Shown here: in pieces, positions 53,801 through 59,059 of the stretch
Layout: each line of letters opens with the position of its first letter
Numbering within the stretch: position 1 is the stretch's first letter
Position numbers and translations under genes: made by a program
Source: Euleptes europaea
Lineage: Eukaryota; Chordata; Lepidosauria; Squamata; Sphaerodactylidae
Direction: 5' to 3'
Assembly (NCBI RefSeq): GCF_029931775.1
Contig: NC_079322.1
Coordinates: 78,057,326-78,121,325 of the forward strand
DNA: 64,000 nt
Notes under the pieces: generated by a model
The model's database searches: none
The model's input: only the letters and a program-made list of their open reading frames with translations
Told to the model about the DNA's origin: nothing

Positions 53801-56347
53801 TTTATCCTCACAACAACTCTATGAGGTAGGCTGGGCTGAGAGAAGGAACTCAGCCCAAAGACACCCAGCAAGCTTCCCAGGTCTCCCATATCCTAGTGTG
53901 ACACACTAATCACTACAACATACTGGCCGTTCCCTCCAAGCAGGGTGGGGGGAGAGGGGAAGCAATGCTTCTGATCCATTGCAAAGGGGGAAAGAAAAAG
54001 ATAATTATTTCTCTTCTTCTCTGCAGCTCATGCAATCTGCTGCTTCCCGTTGGAGGCCAAGCCAACAGCTTGCGGTGGAAAGGAGAAGAGCAATCTTTCT
54101 CTCTCCCCTTCCCCATGGAGAGACTGCCCCTTCTCTACAGCCCAAGCTAATAGTTTGGAGTGGGGAGAACAGTGGGGGAATCAGCAGGGCTTCTGATCAC
54201 TCCACCCCACCCCAATGTGCTGCATCTTGGCAAGTCTGGAACACTTCAAATTTTCCAAGATGGGAGAGCAGAAGAACCAACTTCCAGCTGATCCCCACAA
54301 TCAGCTGGGACTCCGCTCCTGACTCCCCTCCCCCGCCAAAAAACCCCCTTTACTGGGCAAACAGCACTGTTTCCCCAGTACGACATCAGAAGCTGACCCC
54401 CAGTTGACTCCCCATCGTCAGGGATTCAGCTTCTGACGGCTGCACGTAGCCAGCTCCCGTGAATGGATGTGAACAGGTTGTGTAATCAGCTGCAAGACTG
54501 CCGCTGGTGAGCAGGATGACTGCCAAACCGGCAGGTGTTCAAGCATCCCTCATGCTAATCCAACCATTCACAAAAAAACAAATGAAATACACCCTGTCAT
54601 TTCAGGATGCAAAGTTTGGGGGGGGGGAAGAAGTCCCAGGTTCAATCCCCAGCATTTCCAGCTAAAAGTACCAAGTAGAAGGTGATGGGAAAGACCTCCT
54701 CTTGAGACTCTGGAGAGCTGCTGCCAGTCAGAGTAGACAATACTGACCTTGGTGGACCAAGGGTCTGATGAGGGAAGCTTCATGTGTTCATGAGTTCAAA
54801 GACACAATACAATCTGCGTTTACATGAGCTATTCCCTATCTGCATTCTCAAGAGGAGCCGGGTGAAGCAATAGGCTGGATAAAGGAACGCCAAAGCAACG
54901 GCCATTCGGCTGGGGACCACAGAAGGGCTGAGAGAAAAGATGGCAACTGCTGAAGAAGACTCCAAGACCTACCCGGCTCCAAGGCCACAAGCTGCCCTCT
55001 GAAAATGCCCCTCGGAACTCCCTGCCACAGTGCGACGTTCCTTACCTTTGGTTTAGAGTCTTTAGGAGTTAAGGTGGAGGGTCGCGTGGCGCTGGTCGCA
55101 AGGCGTTTAGGGGCGGTGCCTGCAGCAAGACCCGCAGTCGGGCTAGTGGCTTTTTTGTTTTGGCTGGGTGTGGTGAAAGCCGGCCGCTTAGCAGGGGTGG
55201 CGGCGGAAGCCGACACGGGCTTGGTTTTCGCTGCAGCAGGCTTGGCCGGAGTAGAGGCTGATGGCTTTATGTTAAACGCACAAAGACAAGCAGAAAATGG
55301 ACAACACACACGTAACAAAAGAAAAGAAAAGAAAGAAGCCCATTGTCAACAAAACGTTAAGCGGCAGCAAAATATGCGAGGAAAAAAACAAGCCCCATTC
55401 ATAAGAAATAAACAACAACGCCAGTGTTCGGTTCTCTGAGCATAAGGCAAGTGGGGGGGGGGCAGGAAGGGCCAATCCCCTGGGACTGTCACCTGGAGAA
55501 ACAGTAACAAGAGATGTAAGAGAATCACTACACAGAGCCTGGGCCTGCAGCAGCCTTGGAGATAAGGCCTACAAAGAGCGTAGGGGTCCTGGAGCTGGCA
55601 GGCTCTCCGGCACTTATTTACGGCACATGGGCTACCTATAAAAGGAGGGGAGAGACGAGGATGGGACAATCCCAACTACACTCCCCCAGAAAAAAAGGGT
55701 CTACTACTCTTTCTTTCCCTTTCCTTCTCCAAAACATACTGAACTTTGTGATGGGGCTTTTTGGGGACAATGGGAATTCAGAGTGTGCCCTCCAGAAGCT
55801 GTGGCTTCTTACCACAGTGCTTGCTAAACTCACCCCACTCTTTTACGGGAGACTCGTGACCAGTTAAGATGCCCTTCACTGTGCCCTTGATTTGGTCTGA
55901 AAAAACATCACACACTTTGCTCCAGACCCTTTTGACCCTGATTATTCCAGACACCAACAACATGGTATGGAATAATGGGTGTTTTGAAACAAAATCTGGA
56001 AGCAGACTCACACTGGTGAGCTCAGTCAGGATCACACCTATAGCAGGTGTTATCACACTTGAAAACCTTGTGACGCACAGAAGTGAATTTGTGGAAAGGA
56101 CAGAACTGGGAGTCCACTCAGAGAACAGAACTTATGATCGGCTTAAGCAGCTAAAGGAATGTGGAATGGGTGTGGAAAGCCTGCGCCAAACCCAGTAAAA
56201 TGTTGCCAGGGTTAACACGAAGACAGGTGACTGTGACCCCTACCTTGGTTTTCTTCTCAGGGCTTGGTGGAAGCTCCTTGTTGGGAGGGGCCACGATGTC
56301 GTTTGCCGTCACAACCTCAGGCGCTGCCTTTATCTCTTCTGGTTTTG
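26536..56347 (-). CDS. MAP4: Microtubule-associated protein 4, 3' half (partial gene)
   Basis: Minus-strand exons, 5' to 3': 56347-56244, 55264-55046, 48634-48454, 47286-47227, 46830-46514, 42216-42103, 37611-37519, optional 34724-34644, 32322-32241, 30190-30078, optional 27536-27374, terminal 26835-26536. All have GT-AG sites and compatible phases. They encode the Pro/Ser/Thr/Lys-rich region and four microtubule-binding repeats with PGGG/PAGG motifs. The order and insert exon match vertebrate MAP4 rather than tau or MAP2 (for example [20 protein letters not shown] and AKVERK...[10 protein letters not shown] between repeats 1 and 2). MAP4 is a cytoplasmic protein that binds along microtubules and stabilises them; the repeats bind tubulin. 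The projection domain and start codon lie beyond the right edge. The gene is convergent with the zinc-finger gene. Confidence 0.95.
26888..27215 (-). repeat. CORE/MIR-like SINE in the last MAP4 intron
   Basis: Full-length minus-strand copy from 'agaagaagagatggttttta' to 'actacaccacgttggctct'. It sits between the cassette exon and the terminal exon. Confidence 0.85.
27374..27536 (-). CDS. MAP4: MAP4 C-terminal cassette exon
   Basis: Minus strand: acceptor 'tttcattgtag|ACTGAG', donor 'GAAACAA|GTAAGT'; 163 nt, phase 0 to 1. Encodes [20 protein letters not shown]..., then [17 protein letters not shown](S). It matches the mammalian MAP4 tail after repeat 4, which I recall as TEGGGSEAP... and DQREAQTLDSQIQETSI. 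Because 163 is not a multiple of three, inclusion or skipping sets the frame of the terminal exon. Confidence 0.88.
27537..28435 (-). other. MAP4 intron, no confident feature
   Basis: Bases 27850-28435 are A/T-rich and look like an old retroelement (several short degraded frames on the minus strand), but I cannot name the family. Confidence 0.35.
28440..29612 (-). repeat. 5S-rRNA-derived SINE (dimeric), split by a solo LTR
   Basis: The left piece (to 28468) ends in 'gaggtggtttgccat'. The element resumes at 29330 with 'gccatcacctgcctctgc', a reverse-complement 5S module ('gaccaaccctgcttagc'-like, 'tgacgagatcaggttagc'), a second 'gaggtggtttgccattgcc' and a second 5S module ending near 29610. 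This is the same dimer order as 17742-18090. Confidence 0.65.
28469..29329 (+). mobile_element. Solo LTR (fossil LTR retroelement)
   Basis: An 861-bp element beginning TGTCGTGAGAATT and ending AATTCTCCCCACA (imperfect terminal inverted repeats, TG...CA), flanked by the 5-bp duplication 'gccat' (28464-28468 and 29330-29334). Inside are a TATA-like box ('cttataaaaagg' near 28956) and an AATAAA motif (near 29164), in LTR order. No internal coding region remains, so it is a solo LTR. A 5-bp duplication fits several ERV and Gypsy-type families; class not assigned. It is younger than the SINE it interrupts. Confidence 0.7.
30078..30190 (-). CDS. MAP4: MAP4 exon: end of repeat 3 and repeat 4
   Basis: Minus strand: acceptor 'ctcgttccag|GGGGCG', donor 'GTGAAG|GTAGGT'; 113 nt, phase 1 to 0. 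Encodes (G)[20 protein letters not shown]..., then [17 protein letters not shown]. Near-identical to the last microtubule-binding repeat of mammalian MAP4. It ends in phase 0, so it can join either the cassette exon or the terminal exon. Confidence 0.95.
30365..30760 (+). repeat. CR1 LINE 3' end
   Basis: Plus-strand CR1: 'tttttaagcagaggctatag', 'tagcaatgctgattctgtg', 'cttctgggcatggag' and terminal 'cccttccaattctatgattc'. Confidence 0.85.
30820..30935. repeat. AT-rich low-complexity tract
   Basis: About 110 bp of nearly pure A/T ('tatattataaattatattaa' and variants), with internal duplication of 'ataaattatattaacatata'. Confidence 0.7.
31090..32195 (-). mobile_element. CR1 LINE 3' part, split by a PLE insertion
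   Basis: Minus-strand CR1: terminal 'catagaatcatagagttggg', then a frame reading [20 protein letters not shown] and [15 protein letters not shown]. After the PLE at 31383-32038, 'gtctagacggaaactctttt' and '...aacaactcggcaccttcctc' follow. The copy ends about 45 bp from the splice donor of the MAP4 repeat-3 exon. Confidence 0.8.
31383..32038 (-). mobile_element. Penelope-like element (family A) with ORF 3' remnant
   Basis: Flanked by the 12-bp duplication 'attcttcctaat' (31371-31382 and 32039-32050). Minus strand from the right: 'attgtcgaaggctttcacgg', then a frame (31704-32006) reading [20 protein letters not shown] and [20 protein letters not shown], characteristic of the GIY-YIG/C-terminal end of Penelope-like proteins. 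It finishes with the family A end containing 'ctctgaagatg...ggcgaaacgtcagg'. This anchors the non-coding palindromes elsewhere to a PLE. Fossil, 5'-truncated. Confidence 0.85.
32241..32322 (-). CDS. MAP4: MAP4 exon: repeat 3
   Basis: Minus strand: acceptor 'ccgccctgcag|GTGCAG', donor 'AAGCCAG|GTGAGA'; 82 nt, phase 0 to 1. Encodes [20 protein letters not shown], then ANIKHKPG. Matches the VQIQNKKVD repeat of MAP4. Confidence 0.95.
32323..32815 (-). other. MAP4 intron, no recognised feature
   Basis: No exon or repeat that I can support; a short A/T stretch near 32670 only. Confidence 0.4.
32818..33285 (+). repeat. Ala-tRNA-like SINE interrupted by a CORE/MIR-like SINE
   Basis: Head 'ggggaggggtgtggctcagt' with 'ggttcaatccccggcagcat' runs to 'gtagacaatacc' (32989). 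It resumes at about 33233 with 'gaccctgatggacccttggt' and tail 'ggcagcttcatgtgttcag'. The inserted SINE is annotated separately. Confidence 0.8.
32990..33232 (-). repeat. CORE/MIR-like SINE nested in an Ala-tRNA-like SINE
   Basis: 'acaaagaagagttgtttttt', 'tctcaaaacggcttacaatc', 'caaggtcacccagcaggctt' and 'actacaccatgctggct'. It sits inside the older SINE, so this subfamily was active later. Confidence 0.8.
33290..34055 (-). other. MAP4 intron, no recognised feature
   Basis: Unique-looking sequence. I find no exon with convincing splice sites and no dispersed repeat. Confidence 0.4.
34060..34258 (+). repeat. CR1 LINE 3' end
   Basis: Contains 'ggacagtggaatcggctacc' (CR1 ORF tail) and terminal 'cccttccaactctatgattc'. 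Confidence 0.8.
34644..34724 (-). CDS. MAP4: MAP4 candidate cassette exon between repeats 2 and 3
   Basis: Minus strand: acceptor 'gcttattattttcag|GTTCCA', donor 'GCCAAT|GTGAGT'; 81 nt, phase 0 to 0, no stop. Encodes [20 protein letters not shown], then PSQGSAN. Its flanking exons (37519-37611 and 32241-32322) also meet in phase 0, so inclusion adds 27 residues between PGGGN of repeat 2 and VQILN of repeat 3. The Pro/Ser/Gln-rich composition fits MAP4 linker sequence. I do not recall this exon in a characterised isoform, so it is a prediction from splice sites and phase. Confidence 0.5.
34730..35545 (-). other. MAP4 intron, no recognised repeat
   Basis: Contains purine-rich sequence upstream of the candidate cassette exon; no dispersed repeat identified. 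Confidence 0.4.
35548..35848 (-). repeat. CORE/MIR-like SINE
   Basis: Full-length: 'aaagaagagttagtttttat' to 'accactacactacgctgtct'. A (TG)n tract follows at 35857. Confidence 0.85.
36080..36335 (-). repeat. CORE/MIR-like SINE (older subfamily)
   Basis: 'cacaatttattttatttaca', 'ggggacccaaagcagcttac', 'ccctgtgaggtagaccaggg', 'atttgaacctgggtcaccca'. Confidence 0.7.
36663..37145 (-). repeat. Three tandem CR1-clade LINE 3' ends
   Basis: Three minus-strand units start 'agaacaccagaagagccctg' (36664), 'agaacatcagaagagccctg' (36806) and 'agaacctcagccctgctgg' (36922). The last extends to 'gctagtagccactgatag'. Same behaviour as the array at 1-1315. Confidence 0.7.
37519..37611 (-). CDS. MAP4: MAP4 exon: repeat 2
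   Basis: Minus strand: acceptor 'gatgctccag|GTCCAG', donor 'GGGAAC|GTAAGT'; 93 nt, 31 codons, phase 0 to 0. Encodes [20 protein letters not shown], then [11 protein letters not shown]. Matches mammalian MAP4 repeat 2. Being a multiple of three, it can be skipped without a frameshift, like exon 10 of tau. Confidence 0.96.
38055..38185 (-). mobile_element. Penelope-like element end, family C
   Basis: Contains 'gccacgttggtctgcagtag', 'gtccagcagcaccgtagaga' and, on the minus strand, 'ctgacgaagggagctttgac' followed by 'tcttgaaagatc'. It shows the same order as families A and B (CTGANGA, hairpin, GAAA). A single arm only; its attribution to PLEs rests on that similarity. Confidence 0.5.
38190..38875 (-). 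other. MAP4 intron, no confident feature
   Basis: A degraded piece near 38265-38330 recalls the CR1-clade 3' end ('gaacataacaaccatcttgc'). Otherwise unassigned. Confidence 0.35.
38878..38935 (+). repeat. CORE/MIR-like SINE tail fragment
   Basis: Only the 3' part: 'aaaaggtagagaaaatcagc', 'atataaaaaccaactcttct'. Confidence 0.6.
39265..40004 (+). mobile_element. L2-clade LINE ORF2 C-terminus and 3' end
   Basis: Degenerate ORF2 sequence includes '...[13 protein letters not shown]' near 39410 and an open frame 39583-40002 reading [40 protein letters not shown] and [20 protein letters not shown]. These are typical of the L2-type reverse-transcriptase tail, followed by '...gctgccttgaaccacaagg' and an A/T-rich end. 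The 39300-39400 part looks like a second overlapping copy. There are in-frame stops upstream of 39583. Confidence 0.7.
40017..40274. mobile_element. Penelope-like element end as inverted dimer (family A)
   Basis: Palindrome centred near 40130, with arms from 'agtagt.actc' through 'ctgaagatgcctgcc' and 'ggcgaaacgtcagg' to 'ataacctacaagaacca'. The right arm continues into 'ctctgaccgtgaaagcct'. The target duplication 'aattaaataaat' (40005-40016 and 40275-40286) lies in the tail of the preceding L2 copy. Confidence 0.8.
40619..40672 (-). other. Weak candidate cassette exon in a MAP4 intron
   Basis: Minus strand: acceptor-like 'cagctttggcag|CTCCAG', strong donor 'GGCCGG|GTGAGT'; 54 nt, no stop in the frame set by its neighbours (it would read [18 protein letters not shown]). 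No family resemblance is evident. Likely chance, listed because its length and phase would be tolerated between exons 42103-42216 and 37519-37611. Confidence 0.2.
41309..41602. mobile_element. Penelope-like element end as inverted dimer (family A)
   Basis: Palindrome centred near 41440. Left arm 'ttctcgtaggttatccggg', right arm ends '...aaagccttcgacaatat'. The centre holds short 'ggagtaaca' repeats. Target duplication 'ctacagtacatt' at 41297-41308 and 41603-41614. Confidence 0.85.
42103..42216 (-). CDS. MAP4: MAP4 exon between repeats 1 and 2
   Basis: Minus strand: acceptor 'tccatttag|GCAAAA', donor 'AATGGGAAA|GTGAGT'; 114 nt, 38 codons, phase 0 to 0. Encodes [20 protein letters not shown], then [18 protein letters not shown]. 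This matches the MAP4-specific insert I recall in mammals (AKVEKK..., RKPESNAV, ...GK). It distinguishes MAP4 from tau and MAP2. Confidence 0.92.
42220..43495 (-). other. MAP4 intron, no recognised feature
   Basis: G-run near 42416-42429 and C-run near 42457; otherwise unique-looking. No exon or repeat supported. Confidence 0.4.
43500..43915 (+). repeat. Ala-tRNA-like SINE copies in tandem
   Basis: A full copy ('ggggctgcagctcagtggag', 'aggttcaacccccagcatct', 'gagtagacaatactcactct') is followed from about 43712 by a second, partial copy ('ggccccaggttgagttcctg') and a third tail ('ggcagcttcatgtgtgtg'). Confidence 0.75.
44100..44312 (-). repeat. Ala-tRNA-like SINE
   Basis: Minus-strand copy: 'catgaagctgccttctactg', 'gggggttgaacctgggacct', 'tctaccactgagctatggcc'. 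Confidence 0.8.
44315..44945 (-). other. MAP4 intron, no recognised feature
   Basis: No gene or repeat that I can support. Confidence 0.35.
44955..45490 (-). mobile_element. CR1 LINE 3' part
   Basis: Minus strand: terminal 'catagaatcatagagttgga', then frames reading [20 protein letters not shown] and, further in, [20 protein letters not shown]. This is a 5'-truncated CR1 with recognisable ORF2 C-terminus, frameshifted and old. Confidence 0.85.
45610..45976 (+). mobile_element. Non-autonomous hAT-like DNA transposon
   Basis: Ends 'caggggtccccaac' and 'gggtcggggactcctg' are terminal inverted repeats. The 8-bp duplication 'ctctacac'/'ctctagac' (45602-45609 and 45977-45984, one mismatch) fits hAT insertion. 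The interior matches 19095-19410. Confidence 0.75.
46095..46465 (+). repeat. CR1 LINE 3' end
   Basis: Includes 'aacaggcttcctcaggaggt', 'gttggactaggtgaccctgg' and terminal 'ctatgattctatgattctac'. A duplicated 'cccagggtctcagaagcacc' precedes it (46098 and 46141). It ends about 50 bp from the donor of the MAP4 repeat-1 exon. Confidence 0.85.
46514..46830 (-). CDS. MAP4: MAP4 exon: Pro/Ala-rich region and repeat 1
   Basis: Minus strand: acceptor 'ctcctttgcag|CTGACC', donor 'GGAAAG|GTAAAC'; 317 nt, phase 1 to 0. Encodes (A)[20 protein letters not shown]..., [20 protein letters not shown]..., [10 protein letters not shown]. The ADLSRPKS start and the [21 protein letters not shown] end match mammalian MAP4. 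The basic Pro-rich part flanks the repeats and promotes microtubule binding in the family. Confidence 0.95.
46848..47155 (-). repeat. CORE/MIR-like SINE between two MAP4 exons
   Basis: Full-length minus-strand copy from 'agatgaagagctggttttta' to 'accactacaccacgctggct', occupying most of the short intron between exons 46514-46830 and 47227-47286. Confidence 0.85.
47227..47286 (-). CDS. MAP4: MAP4 small exon upstream of repeat 1
   Basis: Minus strand: acceptor 'cccatcccgcag|CCATCA', donor 'CCATCAG|GTAAGC'; 60 nt, phase 1 to 1. Encodes (T)[19 protein letters not shown](A), matching the SIKTEGKPAEVKKMTAKS segment I recall before ADLSRPKS in mammals. Confidence 0.9.
47735..47900 (-). repeat. LINE 3'-tail remnant
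   Basis: 'tttattttatttatttattt' followed by 'accgggctcggagcggcttg', the complement of a LINE tail of the type also seen at 18105. Confidence 0.5.
47901..48453 (-). other. MAP4 intron, no recognised feature
   Basis: No exon or repeat supported. Confidence 0.35.
48454..48634 (-). CDS. MAP4: MAP4 exon: Ser/Pro-rich region
   Basis: Minus strand: acceptor 'ttttgttcctag|GGGACA', donor 'CCCTCAA|GTGAGT'; 181 nt, phase 0 to 1. Encodes [40 protein letters not shown], then [20 protein letters not shown]. Many S/T-P sites, as in the phosphorylated proline-rich region of MAP4. Confidence 0.9.
48718..48965 (+). repeat. MIR-like CORE-SINE (distinct subfamily)
   Basis: 'gagccagtgtggtg' with an expanded (tgtgg)n in the head, 'caggttcgaatccccattct' (box B), 'gggttgttgtgaggataaaa' (CORE/MIR body), and tail 'ggcggggcataaatgaacta'. 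Confidence 0.8.
49240..49395 (+). repeat. CR1 LINE 3' end
   Basis: 'ggctggacaaacacttgtca', 'ggttggactagatggcctgt' and a degraded terminal 'ttccaactcaaatgattc'. Confidence 0.75.
49480..49640 (-). repeat. Ala-tRNA-like SINE, diverged
   Basis: 'attggctctccagagtccca', 'agggaacctgggatttttag', 'tctgccactaagccgcagct'. Confidence 0.55.
49645..50815 (-). other. MAP4 intron, no recognised feature
   Basis: About 1.2 kb of unique-looking sequence with a poly-A/T patch near 50345-50410. I find no supported exon. Confidence 0.35.
50820..51135 (+). repeat. CR1 LINE 3' end
   Basis: 'aggcagatcatgagagggag', 'tttctgggcatggagtaggg', 'ggttggactagatgaccctg', terminal 'cccttccaaacctatgattc'. Confidence 0.85.
51150..51520 (+). 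repeat. Old LINE 3' remnant (L2-like)
   Basis: 'gaatttgctcccagaacccc', a 'gcctttggcttgcc' segment, 'gggataggggcttcactttg' and 'atcaataaatgttgac' recall the 3' end of an ancient L2-type LINE. Assignment is tentative. Confidence 0.35.
51548..51905 (-). repeat. Two Ala-tRNA-like SINEs in tandem
   Basis: First copy 'gaaactgccttatactgaat' to 'cagatgttcctccgcagagt'; second 'actggcagtggctctcctgg' to 'gctctaccacatagccacga'. Both on the minus strand. Confidence 0.75.
52290..52430 (-). repeat. Ala-tRNA-like SINE fragment
   Basis: 'cagtggctctccagggtctc', 'gagggttgaacatgggacct', 'ttcttccactgagccacaga'. Confidence 0.7.
52882..53260 (-). repeat. CR1-clade LINE 3' end
   Basis: Begins 'aagaacataagaacataaga' (reiterated octamer), then 'aggccctgctggatcagacc', 'gccaaccaggtgcctttagg' and 'ctatgcgttgtgtgaaaaaa'. 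A clean example of the family arrayed at 1-1315. Confidence 0.8.
53265..53710 (-). other. MAP4 intron, no recognised feature
   Basis: No supported exon or repeat. Confidence 0.35.
53715..53935 (-). repeat. CORE/MIR-like SINE (older subfamily)
   Basis: 'gattcacatgctgcctttct', 'ggtcccaaaccagctcacga', 'cacaacaactctatgaggta'. The box B region is degraded. Confidence 0.65.
53940..54600 (-). other. MAP4 intron, no recognised feature
   Basis: Unique-looking; a recurring 'cagcttctga..' motif (54185, 54388, 54428) hints at old internal duplication. Confidence 0.35.
54630..54795 (+). repeat. Ala-tRNA-like SINE fragment
   Basis: 'gaagtcccaggttcaatccc', 'gagtagacaatactgacctt', 'gaagcttcatgtgttcatga'; the box A half is missing. 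Confidence 0.7.
55046..55264 (-). CDS. MAP4: MAP4 exon: Ala/Pro/Lys-rich region
   Basis: Minus strand: acceptor 'gtttaacataaag|CCATCA', donor 'AAACCAAAG|GTAAGG'; 219 nt, 73 codons, phase 0 to 0. Encodes [40 protein letters not shown], ..., [15 protein letters not shown]. The corresponding mammalian exon likewise ends '...RPS...SKDVKPK'. The acceptor was chosen over 'gccatcag|CC' because only it keeps phase 0. Confidence 0.9.
55265..56243 (-). other. MAP4 intron, no recognised feature
   Basis: No exon or dispersed repeat supported. Confidence 0.35.
56244..56347 (-). CDS. MAP4: MAP4 exon: first visible exon
   Basis: Minus strand: acceptor 'gctttggtcag|CAAAAC', donor 'AAAACCAAG|GTAGGG'; 104 nt, phase 1 to 0. 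Encodes [20 protein letters not shown], then [35 protein letters not shown] is, from memory, essentially identical to mammalian MAP4. It is the most 5' MAP4 exon I can find in the window. Confidence 0.95.
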
Positions 56348-56349
56348 CT

Positions 56350-56880
56350 GACCAAAGCAAAAAAAAAAAAGGGGGGGGGGAACAGCACTCAGAACAATGT
56401 TTTTACCGCATCTTGTACAAGAAGCCAAGAAGGATGGGGAGGCAGCTGGAGCGCCAATTCCTGCAATTAGGGGGAGCTTGAAAGTCTTCACCCAAGGGAG
56501 GCTTCTACGTGCGACTCACCGCGTTTTAGGATGGCCAGAAAGTGAACTTCCTGCAGCCAAGCTCAGTGTCGAAATGGCCACCTGTGTGCCACCTACATAG
56601 CCTCTGACATGCAAGAGCAACCCTGCCTTGACATCAAGAGCTGAACCCAACCTCGTCCCTTCACCGCACTGATCTCCCTCACGAGCGCCTCTGCCCCCAA
56701 CCGAGCTGCTCTCTGCGAAACAAGCAGCGTGAAAGCAACATGGCAGGTGTGACGTTTGCATAGGTGTATCAACAAGCCACGGCAAAGCAGACACGGAGAA
56801 CTGTTATACATGACAACTGACGCAGATTCAAAGTTCAGAGGTGGTGAGAAGCTCCCAATGCTCTCCCTCCCCTACTGAAT
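56350..56880 (-). other. MAP4 upstream intron, no recognised feature
   Basis: A-run and G-run near 56362-56380; otherwise unique-looking. Confidence 0.35.
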
Positions 56881-56884
56881 GCAA

Positions 56885-57155
56885 CAACAAGAAGAAGAAG
56901 AGTTGGTTTTTATATGCCAACTTTCTCTGCCACTTAAGGGAGAATCAAACCGACCTACAATCACCTTCCCTTCCACTCCCCACAACAGACACCCTGTGAG
57001 GTAGGTGGGGCTGAGAGAGCTCTAAGAGAACTGTGACTAGCCCAAGGTCACCCGGCTGGCTTCATGTGGAGGAATGGGGAATCAAACCCAGTTCTCCAGA
57101 TCAGAATCCACCGTTCAAACCACCGTTCTTAACCACTACACCATGCTGGCCACAC
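56885..57155 (-). repeat. CORE/MIR-like SINE
   Basis: 'agaagaagaagagttggttt' to 'accactacaccatgctggcc'. Confidence 0.85.
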
Positions 57156-57159
57156 TCAG

Positions 57160-57608
57160 TCTTCCCTGTGATCCTGCCAAACATGGTGCCAAGTAAGGGC
57201 AGTCACCCATTCAGGACGCTCCAAAATGCAAGTGGAACACCAAGCAAGTCAAGACCCTTTCAGGCGGCTACACATTGAGGCTGAATGAACGTGAGCTTGT
57301 CTCTCTTCACTTCCAGCACCCATTCTGAACGGACCCCCAGCGAACCCTTGGCAATTTCCACCGATCCTTCCCACTGCAGAACCCAAATTCCGCAGGGTCC
57401 CCCCCACACACCCCAGGAGCCACTTTTCATAGAGATCAATGGACTGCAGAGGGAGGGAGACAGGACAGCCCCTTTTGCCACTGGAAAGTTTAGTCTGGAC
57501 CCAGCCCTTGGAAGACTTAGGCCACTTGCGGAAGAACCAAGTTCTTCCAAGGGGTTCTGGTCCGACCTAACAGTCCATCTTGGCTCCTGCGACAGGCACC
57601 AATACCAA
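57160..57608 (-). other. MAP4 upstream intron, no recognised feature
   Basis: No supported exon or repeat. Confidence 0.35.
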
Positions 57609-57611
57609 TTA

Positions 57612-57795
57612 AGGCAGTAGTTCCCAACCTTTTTGGCATGGTAGCCCACAAATCCTAATTCACTTGATATCATTAAAAAAAACCGAGAATATGCACAAAT
57701 CATTAAAAATGCACAAGCCGTAGACCTGCTCTCCCTGGCTTTGCAACCCACTCCTGGGTCACAACCCACAGGCTGGGAAATCATGAGTTAAGGGC
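57612..57795 (+). mobile_element. Probable hAT-like MITE
   Basis: Left end 'cagtagttcccaaccttttt', right end 'cacaggctgggaaatcatga'. The ends are imperfect inverted repeats around an A/T-rich middle. Confidence 0.5.
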
Positions 57796-57809
57796 CCTCT
57801 ACAAAGAGA

Positions 57810-58125
57810 GCTTAAGAACATAAGAACAGCCCTGCTGGATCAGACCGAGGCCCATCCAGTCCAGCAGTCTGTTCACACAGCGGCCAACCAGGTGCCTCTA
57901 GGAAGCCCACAAACAAGACGACTGCAGCAGCATTGTCCTGGCTGTGCTCCACAGCACCTAATAATCATGCTCCTCTAATCCTGGAGAGAATAGGGATGCA
58001 TCATGACTAGTATCCAATTTGACTAGTAGCGATGGATAGCCCTCTCCTCCGTGAGCATGTCCCCTCTTAAAGTCTTCCAAGTTGGCAGCCATCACCACAT
58101 CCTGGAGCAGAGAGTTCCACAAACT
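57810..58125 (-). repeat. CR1-clade LINE 3' end
   Basis: 'cttaagaacataagaacagc', 'cagtccagcagtctgttcac', 'gttggcagccatcaccacat'. Well preserved. Confidence 0.8.
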
Positions 58126-58485
58126 GGCAGCATCCAAGGCGAAAAATCATTTGGAAAAGCAGAAACTGCTAGAAAATAAAGGCAGCTGAGGAGAAGGGTA
58201 CCCCAGGAAGGGAAGCACCAGGACGGTAAAAAGAAAGGCCATTCCCTCCTCCCATAGTCACCTGGGCCCCATATGCCGTGGAAAGAAGCTAGGAGAGGCG
58301 CTAAACCCTGTCCAGAGGAGGAGGCAGCATTAAACCAGAAGATAAGAAGCTCCTTGCCCACTTAAAGCGTCTTGGATATGGAGACGGCTGAGCCACCTGA
58401 CCCTGAGAAAGGGGGGAAACCTGAAATACGTTCAAAGCAGAAATGCTTCGGAGACTTTGGAGCCAACGTTAACATTATCCAAGAA

Positions 58486-59040
58486 GAGAGCAAGAGTCCA
58501 GTAACACCTGAGAGCCGGCGTGGTATAATGGTTAAGAGCAGTGGTCTGGAGTGGTGGACTCTGTTTTGGAGAACTGGGTTTGATTCCCCACTCCTCCACA
58601 TGACCGGCGGATGCTAATCTGGTAAACTGGGTTCAACACATGAAGCCAGCTGGGTGACCTTGGGCTAGTCACACTCTCTCACCCCCACCTACCTCACAGG
58701 GTGTCTGTTGTGGGGAGGGGAAGGGAAGGTGATTGAAAGCCGGTTTGATTCTTCCTTAAGTGGGAGAAAAAGTCAGCATATAAAAACCAACTCTTCTTCT
58801 TCTTAAAGACTGACAAAATTTCTGGCAGGGTGTGAGCTTTCATGAGCCACAGCTCACTTCTTCAGATACAGCTAGAATGTGATTCCATTTATGTGATGGA
58901 ATCACATTCTAGCTGTATCTGAAAAAGTGAGCTGTGGCTCACGAAAGCTCACACCCTGCCAGAAATTTTGTTAGTCTTTAAGGTGCTGCTGGACTCCTGG
59001 TCTCTTCTACTGCTATTGACAGACTAACACGGCTACCCAT
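58486..59040. mobile_element. Penelope-like element end as inverted dimer (family B), with nested SINE
   Basis: Flanked by the 13-bp duplication 'cattatccaagaa' (58473-58485 and 59041-59053). The two arms meet near 58895 ('gtgattccatttatgtgatggaatcac' region) and carry 'agctgtatctgaa', the 'gtgagctgtggctcac' hairpin, 'gaaagctcacaccctgcc' and 'tagtctttaaggtg'. The left arm is split by a CORE/MIR-like SINE (58511-58803). Fossil non-coding copy. Confidence 0.8.
58511..58803 (+). repeat. CORE/MIR-like SINE nested in the PLE dimer
   Basis: 'gagccggcgtggtataatgg' (box A), 'actgggtttgattccccact', 'cagcatataaaaaccaactc'. It sits between 'gtaacacct' and 'taaagactgac' of the left PLE arm, so it inserted later. 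Confidence 0.85.
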
Positions 59041-59059
59041 CATTATCCAAGAACTCTGG

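Noticed and set aside
55250-55254. Alternative acceptor 'gccatcag|CC' for MAP4 exon 55046-55264
   Set aside because: It would put the exon in phase 1, incompatible with the phase 0 end of the upstream exon; the 'aaag|CCATCA' site keeps the frame.
57260-57784. Minus-strand frame as a possible further MAP4 5' exon
   Set aside because: Sequence does not resemble the MAP4 projection domain, and its upper part lies in a hAT-like MITE.
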